Shown piece by piece: positions 1 to 9,463 of a stretch of 64,000 nt of DNA; position 1 is the first letter of the stretch, and each line of letters starts with the position of its first letter. The stretch lies in assembly GCA_949841365.1 (NCBI GenBank), contig CATKZI010000001.1, forward strand, positions 62,001 to 126,000. Direction: 5' to 3'. A model generated the notes under the pieces. That model searched no databases. It worked only from the letters and a program-made list of their open reading frames with translations, and had not been told where the DNA came from. This DNA comes from an uncultured Candidatus Melainabacteria bacterium (GTDB lineage: Bacteria; Cyanobacteriota; Vampirovibrionia; Gastranaerophilales; Gastranaerophilaceae). A program made the position numbers and the translations under genes.

Positions 1-600
1 ATCTGTAATATAAGCCGTATTGTTCATAATCTGTTCATCCGCAGTCTGAACATGTGTATGCGTACCGAAAAATGCACTTACACCAAGTTCTGAGCAAAAT
101 CTTGCAAAACAGATCTTTTCAGCGGTTGCTTCAGCGTGAAAATCAACAATTACAATGGGAGTAATCTCTTTCAAACGCTTGATTTCATCAGCAAGCAAAG
201 TCCACTGAGATTCCACAGGGCTCATAAATACACGTCCAAGCGCGTTTATTACAGCAATTTTAAGACCATCTTCAAGTTCAAAAACATGACTGCCCTGCCC
301 GATAGTATCGGCAGGGTAGTTAAACGGACGAATAAGTTTTTCTGCGTCCGAGATGTAGTTAAAAATTTCTTTTTTATCCCAAATATGGTTGCCTGATGTC
401 ATACAATCAACACCATATTCAGATATTTCTTTATAATTTTTTTCGGTTAAACCAAAACCGTGTGAAGCGTTTTCAACATTTGCAATAACAAAATCATAAT
501 CATCCTTATTTTCAGCAAGGAAATCTCGAACGGCAAACCTTCCCGGTTTACCGACCAAATCTCCGAAAAATAAAATTTTTATGTTTTCATTATTCATCAT
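1..600 (-). CDS. ymdB: YmdB-family metallophosphoesterase, C-terminus beyond window
   Basis: Only the first 200 codons are present, read by translating the minus strand from 600 to the window edge. The protein opens with [14 protein letters not shown], followed by [21 protein letters not shown] and, near the edge, [12 protein letters not shown] and [10 protein letters not shown]. These are the metal-binding Asp, Asn and His blocks of the YmdB/TIGR00282 family (about 260 aa), whose studied member hydrolyses 2',3'-cyclic nucleotides. It starts inside the rny stop codon (ATGA overlap), so it is translationally coupled to RNase Y. rny-ymdB is a common bacterial pair, which supports the call. A second in-frame ATG follows immediately (595-597). 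There is no signal peptide, so it should be cytoplasmic. Confidence 0.93.
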   Translation of the reverse strand, partial: MMNNENIKILFFGDLVGKPGRFAVRDFLAENKDDYDFVIANVENASHGFGLTEKNYKEISEYGVDCMTSGNHIWDKKEIFNYISDAEKLIRPFNYPADTIGQGSHVFELEDGLKIAVINALGRVFMSPVESQWTLLADEIKRLKEITPIVIVDFHAEATAEKICFARFCSELGVSAFFGTHTHVQTADEQIMNNTAYITD

Positions 601-2117
601 TTTGCAATTTCTGTTGTTCTGAATTCTCTTACCACAGTAACTCTGATTTGTCCCGGATAATCCAGTTCATCCTCAATTCGTTTTGCTACATCGCGTGCAA
701 GTTTTTGTGAGGCAAGATCATCAAATCTTTCGGCTTCAACGATAATTCTAACCTCTCTGCCTGCTTGAACGGCGAAAGATTGTTTGATACCGTCATAACT
801 GTTAACGATTTCCTCAATTTTTTGAAGACGTTTGATGTAAATTTCCAAAGTATCGCGTCTTGCACCCGGTCTGCCTGCTGAGATAGCATCCGCAACTTTT
901 ACAAGTACTGCTTCAATAGTATTTGCAACAACATCATCATGGTGAGCTTCAATAGCATGAACGACTTCTGGTCTTTCGCCAAAACGAGATGCAAGCTCTA
1001 CACCAAGCTGAATGTGTGTACCTTCCTGAGTTTGGTCAACTGCTTTTCCTATATCGTGTAAAAGCCCTGCACGTTTTGCAACAGCTTCATTTGCTCCGAG
1101 TTCTGCAGCAAGCATGCCTGCAATATGCCCAACTTCTAAAGAGTGTTTCAAAACATTCTGACCGTAACTTGTTCTGTAATATAAACGTCCTAATGTCTTG
1201 ATAAGTTCTTTATTCAAGCCCATAACGCCCATTTCAAGAACTGCATTTTCACCTTCGGACCAAATCTTTTTGTCGATTTCTTCCTGAGCTTTTTCAACCA
1301 TTTCTTCAATTCTTACAGGGTGAATACGTCCGTCTACGATAAGTTTTTCTAATGCAAGTTTTGCAATTTCGCGTCTTACGGGGTCAAAACTAGATAATAC
1401 AACAGCTTCAGGAGTATCATCAATGATTAAATCAACCCCTGTTAAAGTTTCAAGTGCACGAATGTTTCTGCCTTCTCGACCGATAATACGGCCTTTCATT
1501 TCATCGTTAGGCAAAGCCACGACCGAAACTGTTGTTTCTACAACCTGTTCAATCATACATCTTTGCATAGTTGTAGAGAGAATTTCTTTTGATTTTTCAA
1601 GCGAAATCTCTTTTATTTTAGCTTCATTTTCTCTTATTAACTGCATCTGCTCTTGAGCCAAATCGTGTTTCAACTGTTCAAGAAGCATGTTTTTAGCATC
1701 TTCAGCAGACATGCCTGAAATTCTTTCAAGTTCTGTTGTTTGTTTTTGAACGATTTCAGCCAGATAATCTTCTTTTTCAAGAAGTTCATCTAATTTTCTT
1801 TGAGCCTGCAGGTCTTTTTCTGTATATTCCTGAATTTTATCTTCAAGCATATCCTCGCGTTTAGCAAGTTTTTGTTCTTGTCTTGTTAATTCTTGTCTGC
1901 GTTCTCTTTCTTCCTCGTTAAGTTTTTCTCTGTCATCTTGCAATTCTTCAATTGCTTTGATTTTAGCTTCTTTTAAAAGAAGTTTTTCTTTCTCCTCTAA
2001 GGCCTTTTTGTCTTTTTCAACAGCCAAAAGTACGGATTTTGTCTTGTTCTCGCGAACAAACAGGACAGCGATTAAGGCTATTACCGCAATAACCGCAATA
2101 ATTAATAAAGCGCCCAT
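597..2117 (-). CDS. rny: ribonuclease Y
   Basis: A 506-aa protein with the standard RNase Y order: an N-terminal membrane anchor (residues 1-20, [18 protein letters not shown]), a long charged coiled coil (about 25-180), a KH RNA-binding domain containing [13 protein letters not shown], and an HD domain with [12 protein letters not shown] and LLHDIGKA. The HD pair is the metal centre for endonucleolytic cleavage that starts mRNA decay, at the inner membrane. Length matches the family. It is first of a two-gene unit with ymdB. A divergent promoter region and an 11-bp inverted repeat lie between it and pepA. Confidence 0.98.
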   Translation of the reverse strand: MGALLIIAVIAVIALIAVLFVRENKTKSVLLAVEKDKKALEEKEKLLLKEAKIKAIEELQDDREKLNEEERERRQELTRQEQKLAKREDMLEDKIQEYTEKDLQAQRKLDELLEKEDYLAEIVQKQTTELERISGMSAEDAKNMLLEQLKHDLAQEQMQLIRENEAKIKEISLEKSKEILSTTMQRCMIEQVVETTVSVVALPNDEMKGRIIGREGRNIRALETLTGVDLIIDDTPEAVVLSSFDPVRREIAKLALEKLIVDGRIHPVRIEEMVEKAQEEIDKKIWSEGENAVLEMGVMGLNKELIKTLGRLYYRTSYGQNVLKHSLEVGHIAGMLAAELGANEAVAKRAGLLHDIGKAVDQTQEGTHIQLGVELASRFGERPEVVHAIEAHHDDVVANTIEAVLVKVADAISAGRPGARRDTLEIYIKRLQKIEEIVNSYDGIKQSFAVQAGREVRIIVEAERFDDLASQKLARDVAKRIEDELDYPGQIRVTVVREFRTTEIAK

Positions 2118-2235
2118 TTAATACCTTATCCTTTTCTATTTTTTAAATATACAGGCAATGCCCGATACATGTATCCTATCGAGCCTTCATCTATTCTATT
2201 TAAACGAATTTCATTGCATATATTTCCAAAAAATA

Positions 2236-2295
2236 TTTACCTACTACATCTGTAAATATCATATCACGACATGGAATTTTTGTATAGTAGGTAAA
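2236..2295. promoter_or_regulatory. 11-bp perfect inverted repeat in the rny/pepA divergent region
   Basis: TTTACCTACTA at 2236-2246 is the exact reverse complement of TAGTAGGTAAA at 2285-2295, with 38 bp between. It lies just upstream of the pepA -35 box and within the presumed rny upstream region. It could be a two-site operator or form a cruciform or hairpin. No known operator consensus is recognised. Confidence 0.5.
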
Positions 2296-2303
2296 ATAAA
2301 GAA

Positions 2304-2332
2304 TTTACAAAGATTTTAAAAAGTGTTATACT
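2304..2332 (+). promoter_or_regulatory. sigma-70-type promoter for pepA
   Basis: TTTACA (2304-2309), a 17-bp spacer, then TATACT (2327-2332). A purine-rich ribosome site (AAGGAGAGAG) follows just before the ATG at 2357. Spacing and hexamers fit a housekeeping promoter with a very short leader. Confidence 0.7.
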
Positions 2333-2356
2333 TTTCCTTGTAAGGAGAGAGAAATT

Positions 2357-3745
2357 ATGGAAATTAAAGTTTCACAAGACGTAAAAGAAACAGAAGTTCT
2401 TGTTATTAACAAATTCGAAGGCGAAAAAACTTCTCAAGAACTGGCAAACACTTATGTTGTTGAAAAAGACGGATTTGAAGGTAAATTCGGACAAACATAT
2501 CTTTTGCACACATTAGGACAAACTTCTGCCGATAAAATTCTTGTTATCGGTTTTGGTAAAAAAGAAGAGTTTGATGCAAACAAAATGAGAGAAGCTGTTG
2601 CAAAAGCAGTTAAAAAATTACATCAGATTAAAGCTAAAAAAGCGGTTTTTGATTTTGATGTAACTTGCGATTACGGAAAATCTGTCGCAATCGGTGCTTT
2701 GATTGCTGATTATGCGTTTGATAAATATAAAACGGAAAAAGCTCATCATTTAGATGAGATTACTTTCACCAAATTTTCTCAAGAAGAAGTTAATGAAGGT
2801 ATTATCTTTGGTGAAGCAATGAAATTTACACGCGATCTTGCAAATACTCCCGCACAGATTGCAACTCCCGCAAAACTTGCAGAAATTGCTCAAAATATTG
2901 ACGGAATTGAAACAAAAGTTTTTGAAAAACCTGAAATCGAAAGAATGGGAATGGGTGCATTTCTTGCCGTCGGACAGGGAAGCGTTAATCCGCCTAAATT
3001 TATCCACATGAAATATACAGGGAAAAATCCTAAGAAAAAAATTGCATTAATCGGAAAAGGCATCTGCTTTGATTCTGGCGGACTTGATATCAAACCCGCA
3101 TCATCAATGCTTACAATGAAAGATGATATGTCAGGTGCGGCTTGCGTACTTGGTGTAATGCAGGCTTTAGCAAAATTACAGCCTGATGCGGAAGTTCACG
3201 GAATTATCGCGGCTTGTGAAAATATGCCTTCAGGTTCATCCTATAAACCGGGTGACATTTTGACAGCTAAAAACGGTAAGACAATTGAAGTTGATAATAC
3301 CGACGCCGAAGGCAGACTAACACTTGCTGATGCGTTGTGTTATGCTTGCGAACTCGGAGTTGACGAAGTTATAGATATTGCAACACTTACAGGAGCTTGT
3401 ATGGTTGCTCTCGGAACTGTTGCATCAGGTGTTATGGGTAATGATGATGAAATGATTGCAAGAGTAATCAGAACTGCTCAGGCTTCAGGTGAAACATACT
3501 GGCAATTACCTATGTTTAAAGAATACTTTAACAGCTTGAAATCAGATATTGCAGATATGAAAAACACAGGTTCGAGAAACGGCGGAGCTTCTGCTGCAGG
3601 CTTGTTCCTGCAAGAATTTGTAAAAGATGTTAAATGGACTCACATTGATATCGCAGGAACAGCATATCTTGAAAAACCGCAGAAAGAATTCATTGCAGGC
3701 GCAACAGGTGCAGGCGTCAGAACTCTTTTAAACTATGTTAAATAA
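2357..3745 (+). CDS. pepA: leucyl aminopeptidase (M17)
   Basis: A 462-aa protein with the M17 catalytic core in its C-terminal half: GKGICFDSGG (about 232-241; Lys and metal-binding Asp) and NTDAEGRL (about 314-321; metal ligands and catalytic Arg). The N-terminal half is the less conserved macrodomain-like region. The family removes N-terminal residues from peptides using two metal ions, as a cytoplasmic hexamer, in peptide recycling. The start is fixed by a strong SD 8 bp upstream. It is monocistronic: its own promoter lies upstream and a hairpin follows the stop codon. Confidence 0.97.
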   Translation: MEIKVSQDVKETEVLVINKFEGEKTSQELANTYVVEKDGFEGKFGQTYLLHTLGQTSADKILVIGFGKKEEFDANKMREAVAKAVKKLHQIKAKKAVFDFDVTCDYGKSVAIGALIADYAFDKYKTEKAHHLDEITFTKFSQEEVNEGIIFGEAMKFTRDLANTPAQIATPAKLAEIAQNIDGIETKVFEKPEIERMGMGAFLAVGQGSVNPPKFIHMKYTGKNPKKKIALIGKGICFDSGGLDIKPASSMLTMKDDMSGAACVLGVMQALAKLQPDAEVHGIIAACENMPSGSSYKPGDILTAKNGKTIEVDNTDAEGRLTLADALCYACELGVDEVIDIATLTGACMVALGTVASGVMGNDDEMIARVIRTAQASGETYWQLPMFKEYFNSLKSDIADMKNTGSRNGGASAAGLFLQEFVKDVKWTHIDIAGTAYLEKPQKEFIAGATGAGVRTLLNYVK

Positions 3746-3752
3746 AAAAACG

Positions 3753-3771
3753 GGCGGGATTAATTCCCGCC
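3753..3771. terminator. bidirectional terminator between pepA and the amidase
   Basis: A 7-bp GC-rich stem, GGCGGGA (3753-3759) and TCCCGCC (3765-3771), encloses a 5-nt loop. It is flanked by A-rich sequence on the left and T-rich on the right, so it can end both convergent transcripts. The stem includes the last codons and stop of the minus-strand amidase. Confidence 0.75.
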
Positions 3772-5103
3772 TTTAAAATATTTTTCTAATCCGTCTGCAA
3801 TTGCTTTTGCTATTCTTTTTTGAAATTCGGGATTAACAAGTTTTGCATTATCATCAGGATTTATAAGATACGCTGTCTCTATTAATAAACTCAATGCGTT
3901 TGTATTTCTTGCAAGTGCCATACTTGCCTGCCTTACTTTGTCATTATTCAGCCCCAATTGAGCTGTCATCTCGTTTATCAACACATCTGCAAGCGGTTTT
4001 GCCTGATTATAGTAATAATAAATACTTGTTCCGCTGTTTTTATTAGGGTCTGCACCGTCCGGCAAAGCATTCCCATGAATACTCAATAATACATCCGCAT
4101 CATTTTCGTTTGCTTTTTCAACTCTGTCTTTTAACCCGACATAAATATCGTCATCACGGGTCATTACAACTCTTGCTCCGCGTTTTTTCAGTTCAGTCTG
4201 CAGATATTTTGATATAGAAAGAGCTATATCTTTTTCCTTGTCGCCAAAACACCCGACAGCACCGATTTCAGTTCCGCCATGACCAGCATCAATTGCAACA
4301 GTAAGTCCATGCAAACCTCTGGTTACAGCTTGAGGTTTTCTGACCTTAAAAATAAAATCGTTTCCGTCATATTTTCCGCCGTAACCCTGTAAATGAGCAC
4401 CGTTTGATGCTTCTTTAAACGGGAAATCCATTGTGTAAGCGTCTTTAACATTATAAAATTTTATAACAAGCGGTTCACCTTCAATAATTTCATACGGAAC
4501 TTGTCTTGTCAGATGAAAAATAAACGTAAAATAATCTTTGCTATCTTCGTAATCGTATCCGAGAACTTCTGCTAAATCACATTGTTCGCACAACTTTACG
4601 TTAGTTTTTGCAATCCAGCCGTATTTGTTATTTTCTAATACAACACGATAAAACCCGCTTTTTTCACCGTCAATCGCAAGCCGTATATCCTTTTGCAAAT
4701 GTGCCATACGATTAATCCCCGCATCAAGTGGGGTTGAGCGAAGCGGAGCACCTTCGGTTGTTACATAAACATATTTATTTTCGTCATATTGAATAAATTG
4801 CGGCGGAAGCGTGCATACAGATTTTACTGCAGGTTTTGTAATCACAAAAATCTTTCTTTCATTTTCGGATTGCAGAGTAAAAACATTTTTGCCCTCAACA
4901 AGATTAACAACATAAGCAAAACCGCCTGACGGGTGAATTGGCACATTTTGACCGTTAATTTTTAAGGGTTTGTCGGAAGAACCTATGAAAAATGTTGATT
5001 TTGCATTAATCGTAACATCATTTTTCTTCGGATAAACAATATCAAATGCAAAACACCTGCTCCCCAATAAAAACAAACTCAATAATATAAATAATTTCCT
5101 CAT
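3760..5103 (-). CDS. N-acetylmuramoyl-L-alanine amidase (Amidase_3) with SH3-like domain
   Basis: A 447-aa exported protein. Residues 1-19 are a signal peptide ending near SRCFA. A beta-rich N-terminal region follows, then an SH3-like stretch (about 100-165, including RSTPLDAG and GWIAKTNVKLCEQCD), and a C-terminal Amidase_3 domain (about 265-445). That domain shows DAGHGG, a Glu in GDKEKD, LSIHGNAL and LIETAYLIN, which supply the His/Glu/His zinc site and catalytic Glu. It should cut the amide linking MurNAc to the stem peptide in the periplasm, in cell separation or wall remodelling. The next gene, divergent, is a penicillin-binding protein, consistent with a wall-synthesis neighbourhood. 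Confidence 0.92.
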   Translation of the reverse strand: MRKLFILLSLFLLGSRCFAFDIVYPKKNDVTINAKSTFFIGSSDKPLKINGQNVPIHPSGGFAYVVNLVEGKNVFTLQSENERKIFVITKPAVKSVCTLPPQFIQYDENKYVYVTTEGAPLRSTPLDAGINRMAHLQKDIRLAIDGEKSGFYRVVLENNKYGWIAKTNVKLCEQCDLAEVLGYDYEDSKDYFTFIFHLTRQVPYEIIEGEPLVIKFYNVKDAYTMDFPFKEASNGAHLQGYGGKYDGNDFIFKVRKPQAVTRGLHGLTVAIDAGHGGTEIGAVGCFGDKEKDIALSISKYLQTELKKRGARVVMTRDDDIYVGLKDRVEKANENDADVLLSIHGNALPDGADPNKNSGTSIYYYYNQAKPLADVLINEMTAQLGLNNDKVRQASMALARNTNALSLLIETAYLINPDDNAKLVNPEFQKRIAKAIADGLEKYFKGGN

Positions 5104-5194
5104 AACAAAATTATACTACAAACTTAAAGATATTTAATATTTAATTCTTTTCCGCTTCCTTGTGCTAAAATATTTATAAAAGAGGGATTTGACT

Positions 5195-6934
5195 TTGAGG
5201 GAAAGATTAAGAAATAAGCCGGAAAACGAACCTGAAAAAAGAAGCAGGACATTAGACAGAATAATCAGCACTTTAACCATATTTTTTGCAGGCTTTATGG
5301 TTCTGCTTATAATATATTTATTTTTTATTCAGGTAGTTGACCTCAAAAAATACAGAGCAAAGGCAAGAAGCCAACGTGTTGGCAGAATTTTCTCAATGCG
5401 CGGTGATATTTACGACAGAAACGGAATAAAGCTGGCAACGGATAAGGTTTATTCTGATGTATACGCACATCCCGCAGATTACGACCATACACCCGAAGAA
5501 CTTGCCAAAATGCTTGCTCCGATTTTAAAAATGCCCAAAAATCAACTGTTGCAAAAACTTAAAAAACCCGGTCCCGTAATCACTCTAAAAAAAGATATTG
5601 ACAGAAATACAACAAAAGAAATTGCAAAATTACACCTTCGCGAAATCAGCTTAGGTAAGAAAAATACTCGTGAATATCCGCAAGGTACACTTGCAGCACA
5701 CGTTCTTGGGTATTACAACTTTGATGCCGATATCGCTAACGGAGTTGAGTTTACAGCAAAAGACAAGCTTGAACATATTATAAATACGGTTAAATTCCAA
5801 AAAACACGCGACGGCAAAATCATTTACGATTTTACGACTGACCCCGTTGCAACAACAATGAACCCCAAAGGTGAAAATGTAACTTTAACTATTGATGCGG
5901 CAATACAGCACATATGCGAAAAAGAAATCGAGAAAAAAGTAAACGAAACCAGAGCTGACGGCGGTTCTGTAATTGTTATGAACCCTAAAAACGGAGAAAT
6001 TTTAGCTTATGCGGTCTATCCGACTTTTGACCCTAATAATTACCGAAAAGCAACACAAACTCAGTTAAAAAACTGGACATTAACAGATGTATTCCCGCCG
6101 GGTTCTACATTCAAAACTATTACCATAGCTTCGGCAATGGATTTGGGGAAAATTAATGAACATTCACAAGTTCTTGACACCGGTAAAATGACAATCGGCA
6201 AATGGGAAATTAAAAACCACGACTACCATATCCACCCGTATCCGGGTATGATATCTCTGGAATATTTATTTGAACATTCAAGCAACATCGGCTCTATCAA
6301 TGTTGCAAAAATGATGTCGCCTATGGAATTTTACGGAGCACTTAAAAAATTCGGCTACGGAAGCAAAACAGGAATAGATTTACCCGGAGAATCCAGCGGT
6401 TTGTTGCCATATTGGGCACATTGGGATCAGGGAATTCACGCGACAATGGCATACGGTTACGGCACATCAGTTACCGCAATGCAGATGGCTTCAGCAGTTC
6501 AGGCTATTGCAAATAACGGTGTCAAAGTAACTCCGCACATTATCAAATATTCTCAAGAGGAATACGATAACAAAATCCATTACACTCAGGTTATAAAACC
6601 CGAAACAGCACAGGCAATAACCAGACTGCTTGTTGCAAGTATTGAAAACAGTCAGTCCGTTGTAAAAATGGATAAATATAAAGTTGCCGAAAAAACAGGT
6701 ACTTCAAGAAAGCCAAATAAAAACGGTCCGGGGTATTCACCTTACTTGTATACATCTTCAATCGGTTATATTCCGGCATCAGACCCGCAGGTATTAATTT
6801 ATGTGGTAGTAGACAGCCCGAAAGAAGGTGCAATCTGGGGAAGTACGGTTGCAGCCCCTGTGTTTAAAGAAGTTGCAACACAAGTAGCAAGAATTATGAA
6901 TTTAAAACCGGACAAAGTGCGGCAGCCGGAGTGA
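5195..6934 (+). CDS. penicillin-binding protein 2/FtsI-type transpeptidase
   Basis: About 579 aa. A basic cytoplasmic N-terminus is followed by one membrane segment (roughly residues 23-46), a dimerisation/pedestal region with MRGDIYDRNG, and a transpeptidase domain. The active-site motifs are PPGSTFKT (SxxK, near residue 303), HSSNIGS (SxN) and EKTGTSRKP (KTG). It cross-links peptidoglycan in the periplasm; because it lies directly upstream of murE it is more likely the divisome FtsI/PBP3 type than elongation PBP2. Start choice: TTG at 5195 lies 7 bp after GAGGGA, whereas the upstream TTG at 5189 is only about 2 bp from that site. Confidence 0.93.
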   Translation: MRERLRNKPENEPEKRSRTLDRIISTLTIFFAGFMVLLIIYLFFIQVVDLKKYRAKARSQRVGRIFSMRGDIYDRNGIKLATDKVYSDVYAHPADYDHTPEELAKMLAPILKMPKNQLLQKLKKPGPVITLKKDIDRNTTKEIAKLHLREISLGKKNTREYPQGTLAAHVLGYYNFDADIANGVEFTAKDKLEHIINTVKFQKTRDGKIIYDFTTDPVATTMNPKGENVTLTIDAAIQHICEKEIEKKVNETRADGGSVIVMNPKNGEILAYAVYPTFDPNNYRKATQTQLKNWTLTDVFPPGSTFKTITIASAMDLGKINEHSQVLDTGKMTIGKWEIKNHDYHIHPYPGMISLEYLFEHSSNIGSINVAKMMSPMEFYGALKKFGYGSKTGIDLPGESSGLLPYWAHWDQGIHATMAYGYGTSVTAMQMASAVQAIANNGVKVTPHIIKYSQEEYDNKIHYTQVIKPETAQAITRLLVASIENSQSVVKMDKYKVAEKTGTSRKPNKNGPGYSPYLYTSSIGYIPASDPQVLIYVVVDSPKEGAIWGSTVAAPVFKEVATQVARIMNLKPDKVRQPE

Positions 6935-7014
6935 GCCGGTGTCGGCTTGCGATGAGCAAGACGAGCAGGGCGCAACTCAACGATAGCGACGTAGGATTGC
7001 AGACACGAAGTGTC
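6935..7014 (-). repeat. GC-rich multi-hairpin intergenic element (family member B)
   Basis: Three hairpins are packed between the PBP and murE: GCCG/CGGC (6935-6946), CTTGC/GCAAG (6946-6960) and GACAC/GTGTC (7002-7014). Base composition is much richer in G+C than the flanking genes. On the minus strand it contains TCGCTAT and CCCTGCTCG, blocks shared with the elements at 24281, 38389 and 60484. It may attenuate transcription within the operon or be a mobile mini-repeat. Confidence 0.5.
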
Positions 7015-7055
7015 GAAACCCACAGGAGCAATACAACAAAAGGAGAAACAATAAA

Positions 7056-8570
7056 ATGAAACTTGACGAACTTATTGAATATTTAGACTACAAAGACCTG
7101 ATTAACTTTAAAAATATTGATATTACAGGAATTTCTTACAATTCCAAAACAACCAAAAAAGGTGATATTTTTGTTTGTTTAGTCGGAGAACACACTGACG
7201 GACACGAATTTGCTCAAATGGCAATAGAAAACGGTGCAAACGCACTTTTGGTTGAAAGAAAAGTTGAAGGTACAAAAATTCCTCAAGTTGTAGTTTCTTC
7301 CACACGCAGAAAAATCGCAGATATTGCTGACAGATTTTATTCTAGCCCGTCAAAAGGCATTAATCTTATAGGTATTACAGGTACAAACGGAAAAACAACC
7401 GTTACTCATTTAATCCAAAAAATCTTTGAAGAAAATGAACAAAAATGCGCGCTAATCGGAACTTTAGGATATAAATTAAGTTCAAACGGCGAATACAGAG
7501 ATGCAAAACACACAACTCCGCAAGCTCCCGAGCTTCAAGCGACATTGAGAATGATTAAAGATGTTGAAAAAATTGACAATGTCGTAATGGAAGTAAGTTC
7601 TCACGCTTTAGACCAAAACCGTGTAGGCGGATGCCGTTTCAATGGAGCTGTTTTAACTAATCTTACACAAGACCACCTTGATTATCACATTACAATGGAC
7701 AACTATTTTGAAGCAAAAGCATTGCTGTTCAAAGGGCTTAAAGAGGGTGATTTTGCAGTAATTAATGCCGACGATGCTTACGCTGAAAGATTTCTGAGCG
7801 TTGTTCCCGAAGGTGTCAGAAAATTCACTTACGGTATATTAAAAAATGACACCAAAACCCAAGTGGCGGGTGCAGCGGCTACGCTGCCGGATGTTATGGC
7901 AAAAGATATTAATTTCTCACTAAACGGCGCTGAATTTACACTTGCAGAAAACGGTAAAGAACACAAGGTTAACCTTCATATGAACGGCATGTTCAGTGTT
8001 TATAACGTACTTGGGGCAGTTACCGCATCACTTGCAATGGGAATTGATATTGAAGTTGCTCTAAAAGCTTTGCAAAACGTTAAAGGTGTTGCAGGAAGAT
8101 TTGAAGCAGTTGTAAAAAAACCGCTCGTAATCGTTGATTATGCCCACACTCCCGACGGTTTGGAAAATGTTTTAAAATCTGCAAGAGAAATTACACCAAC
8201 TGACGGCAAATTGATTTGTTTGTTCGGCTGCGGCGGTGACAGAGATGCAACAAAACGTCCGAAAATGGGTGCAATAGCGGAAAAACTTGCAGATAAAATA
8301 GTTATCACAAGCGACAACCCGCGTTCTGAAGACCCGCAGATTATTATCACAGATATTATTGCAGGCTTAAAATCGGTTAATACGGAAAACGTAATCGTAG
8401 AACCCGACAGAGGCACAGCAATCGGTCTTTTGAAAACAATTGCAAACAATAATGACGTTGTTGTGATTGCAGGCAAAGGTCACGAAGATTACCAAATATT
8501 AAAAGACAAAACAATCCACTTTGACGACCGCGAAGAAGCAAGAAAAGTCTTTGAGGGAAGCGTAATTTGA
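7056..8570 (+). CDS. murE: UDP-MurNAc-L-Ala-D-Glu:meso-diaminopimelate ligase
   Basis: A 504-aa Mur ligase. The ATP-binding loop GITGTNGKTT is near residue 105, MEVSSHALDQ and the catalytic Lys region follow, and DNPRSEDP is near residue 420. DNPR is the signature for meso-diaminopimelate rather than lysine, so the wall is DAP-type, as expected for a diderm. The enzyme adds the third stem-peptide residue in the cytoplasm. It has a good SD (AAAAGGAGAAAC). The stop codon overlaps the TTG start of the nagA-like gene (TTGA), so the two are coupled. Confidence 0.97.
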   Translation: MKLDELIEYLDYKDLINFKNIDITGISYNSKTTKKGDIFVCLVGEHTDGHEFAQMAIENGANALLVERKVEGTKIPQVVVSSTRRKIADIADRFYSSPSKGINLIGITGTNGKTTVTHLIQKIFEENEQKCALIGTLGYKLSSNGEYRDAKHTTPQAPELQATLRMIKDVEKIDNVVMEVSSHALDQNRVGGCRFNGAVLTNLTQDHLDYHITMDNYFEAKALLFKGLKEGDFAVINADDAYAERFLSVVPEGVRKFTYGILKNDTKTQVAGAAATLPDVMAKDINFSLNGAEFTLAENGKEHKVNLHMNGMFSVYNVLGAVTASLAMGIDIEVALKALQNVKGVAGRFEAVVKKPLVIVDYAHTPDGLENVLKSAREITPTDGKLICLFGCGGDRDATKRPKMGAIAEKLADKIVITSDNPRSEDPQIIITDIIAGLKSVNTENVIVEPDRGTAIGLLKTIANNNDVVVIAGKGHEDYQILKDKTIHFDDREEARKVFEGSVI

Positions 8571-9463
8571 AAACCAAACTATTAATAGAACAGCATTTTC
8601 ACGGATGTTTCGGTATTGACTTCAATACCGCATCTGTTGATGATGTCTTATATTTGTCAAAAGAGATTTTGAAATATGGTATCGGCGGAATTTTTCCGAC
8701 AATTGTAACTGACAGCGTTGAAAATACTAAACGGGCAATTTCTGTTATAAAAGAAGCTTCAAATCGCCAAACACCCGATATGGCAAAAATTCTCGGCATC
8801 CATCTTGAGGGAATTTTCTTAAATCCCGAAAAAAAAGGAATTCACAATCCAGAACATTTTCTCAAACCAACCGTTGAGAATTTCAAACTTATAGAAGATG
8901 ATTTTATAAAAATAGTTACACTCGCACCCGAACTCGATGAAGGTTTAATTGAGTATCTCAATCAAAAAGGTATAAAGGTTCAGGCAGGTCATTGCACGGG
9001 CGGGAACTTGACAGGATGTACGGGTGTCACTCATCTTTTTAACGCAATGTCAGGGATAACCCATCGCGGTTCATCAACCGCATTATCTGCGCTAATCAAT
9101 GATGTTTATACAGAAATCATTGCGGACGGAATTCACGTTTCTGACGATGCTTTAAAACTTGTCTTTAAAACAAAAGACAAAGTTATTTTAATAAGCGATT
9201 GTCTGCCCTGTACAAAAAGCGATATAAAAGAATTTACCTTTGCAGATGAAAAAGTTTATTATGACGGGACAAAAGCAACTTCAAAAGAAGGAACGATTGC
9301 TGGAAGCACAGCTCTTTTACCTGACATAATCAAACGATTGGCAAAACAAAACTTATTTAATCCCGAATACATAAACAACCCGTACAAATACCATAATATT
9401 GATTTGGACGGATATGTTGAATGGGATGAGGAGTGGAATATTATAAACTATGAAAAGCGATAA
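8567..9463 (+). CDS. nagA: short N-acetylglucosamine-6-phosphate deacetylase
   Basis: A 298-aa amidohydrolase that starts with TTG in a TTGA overlap with murE. It shows the NagA blocks [11 protein letters not shown] (metal His pair), [40 protein letters not shown] (catalytic Asp) and GSTALL. Usual family length is about 380 aa. Here the protein begins almost at the HxH motif, so the N-terminal strand of the small beta-domain is missing and the C-terminal part is also short. The reaction would deacetylate GlcNAc-6-P to GlcN-6-P, feeding amino-sugar recycling beside murE. The core residues are intact, so I infer an active compact enzyme, not a pseudogene. Confidence 0.85.
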   Translation: MKTKLLIEQHFHGCFGIDFNTASVDDVLYLSKEILKYGIGGIFPTIVTDSVENTKRAISVIKEASNRQTPDMAKILGIHLEGIFLNPEKKGIHNPEHFLKPTVENFKLIEDDFIKIVTLAPELDEGLIEYLNQKGIKVQAGHCTGGNLTGCTGVTHLFNAMSGITHRGSSTALSALINDVYTEIIADGIHVSDDALKLVFKTKDKVILISDCLPCTKSDIKEFTFADEKVYYDGTKATSKEGTIAGSTALLPDIIKRLAKQNLFNPEYINNPYKYHNIDLDGYVEWDEEWNIINYEKR

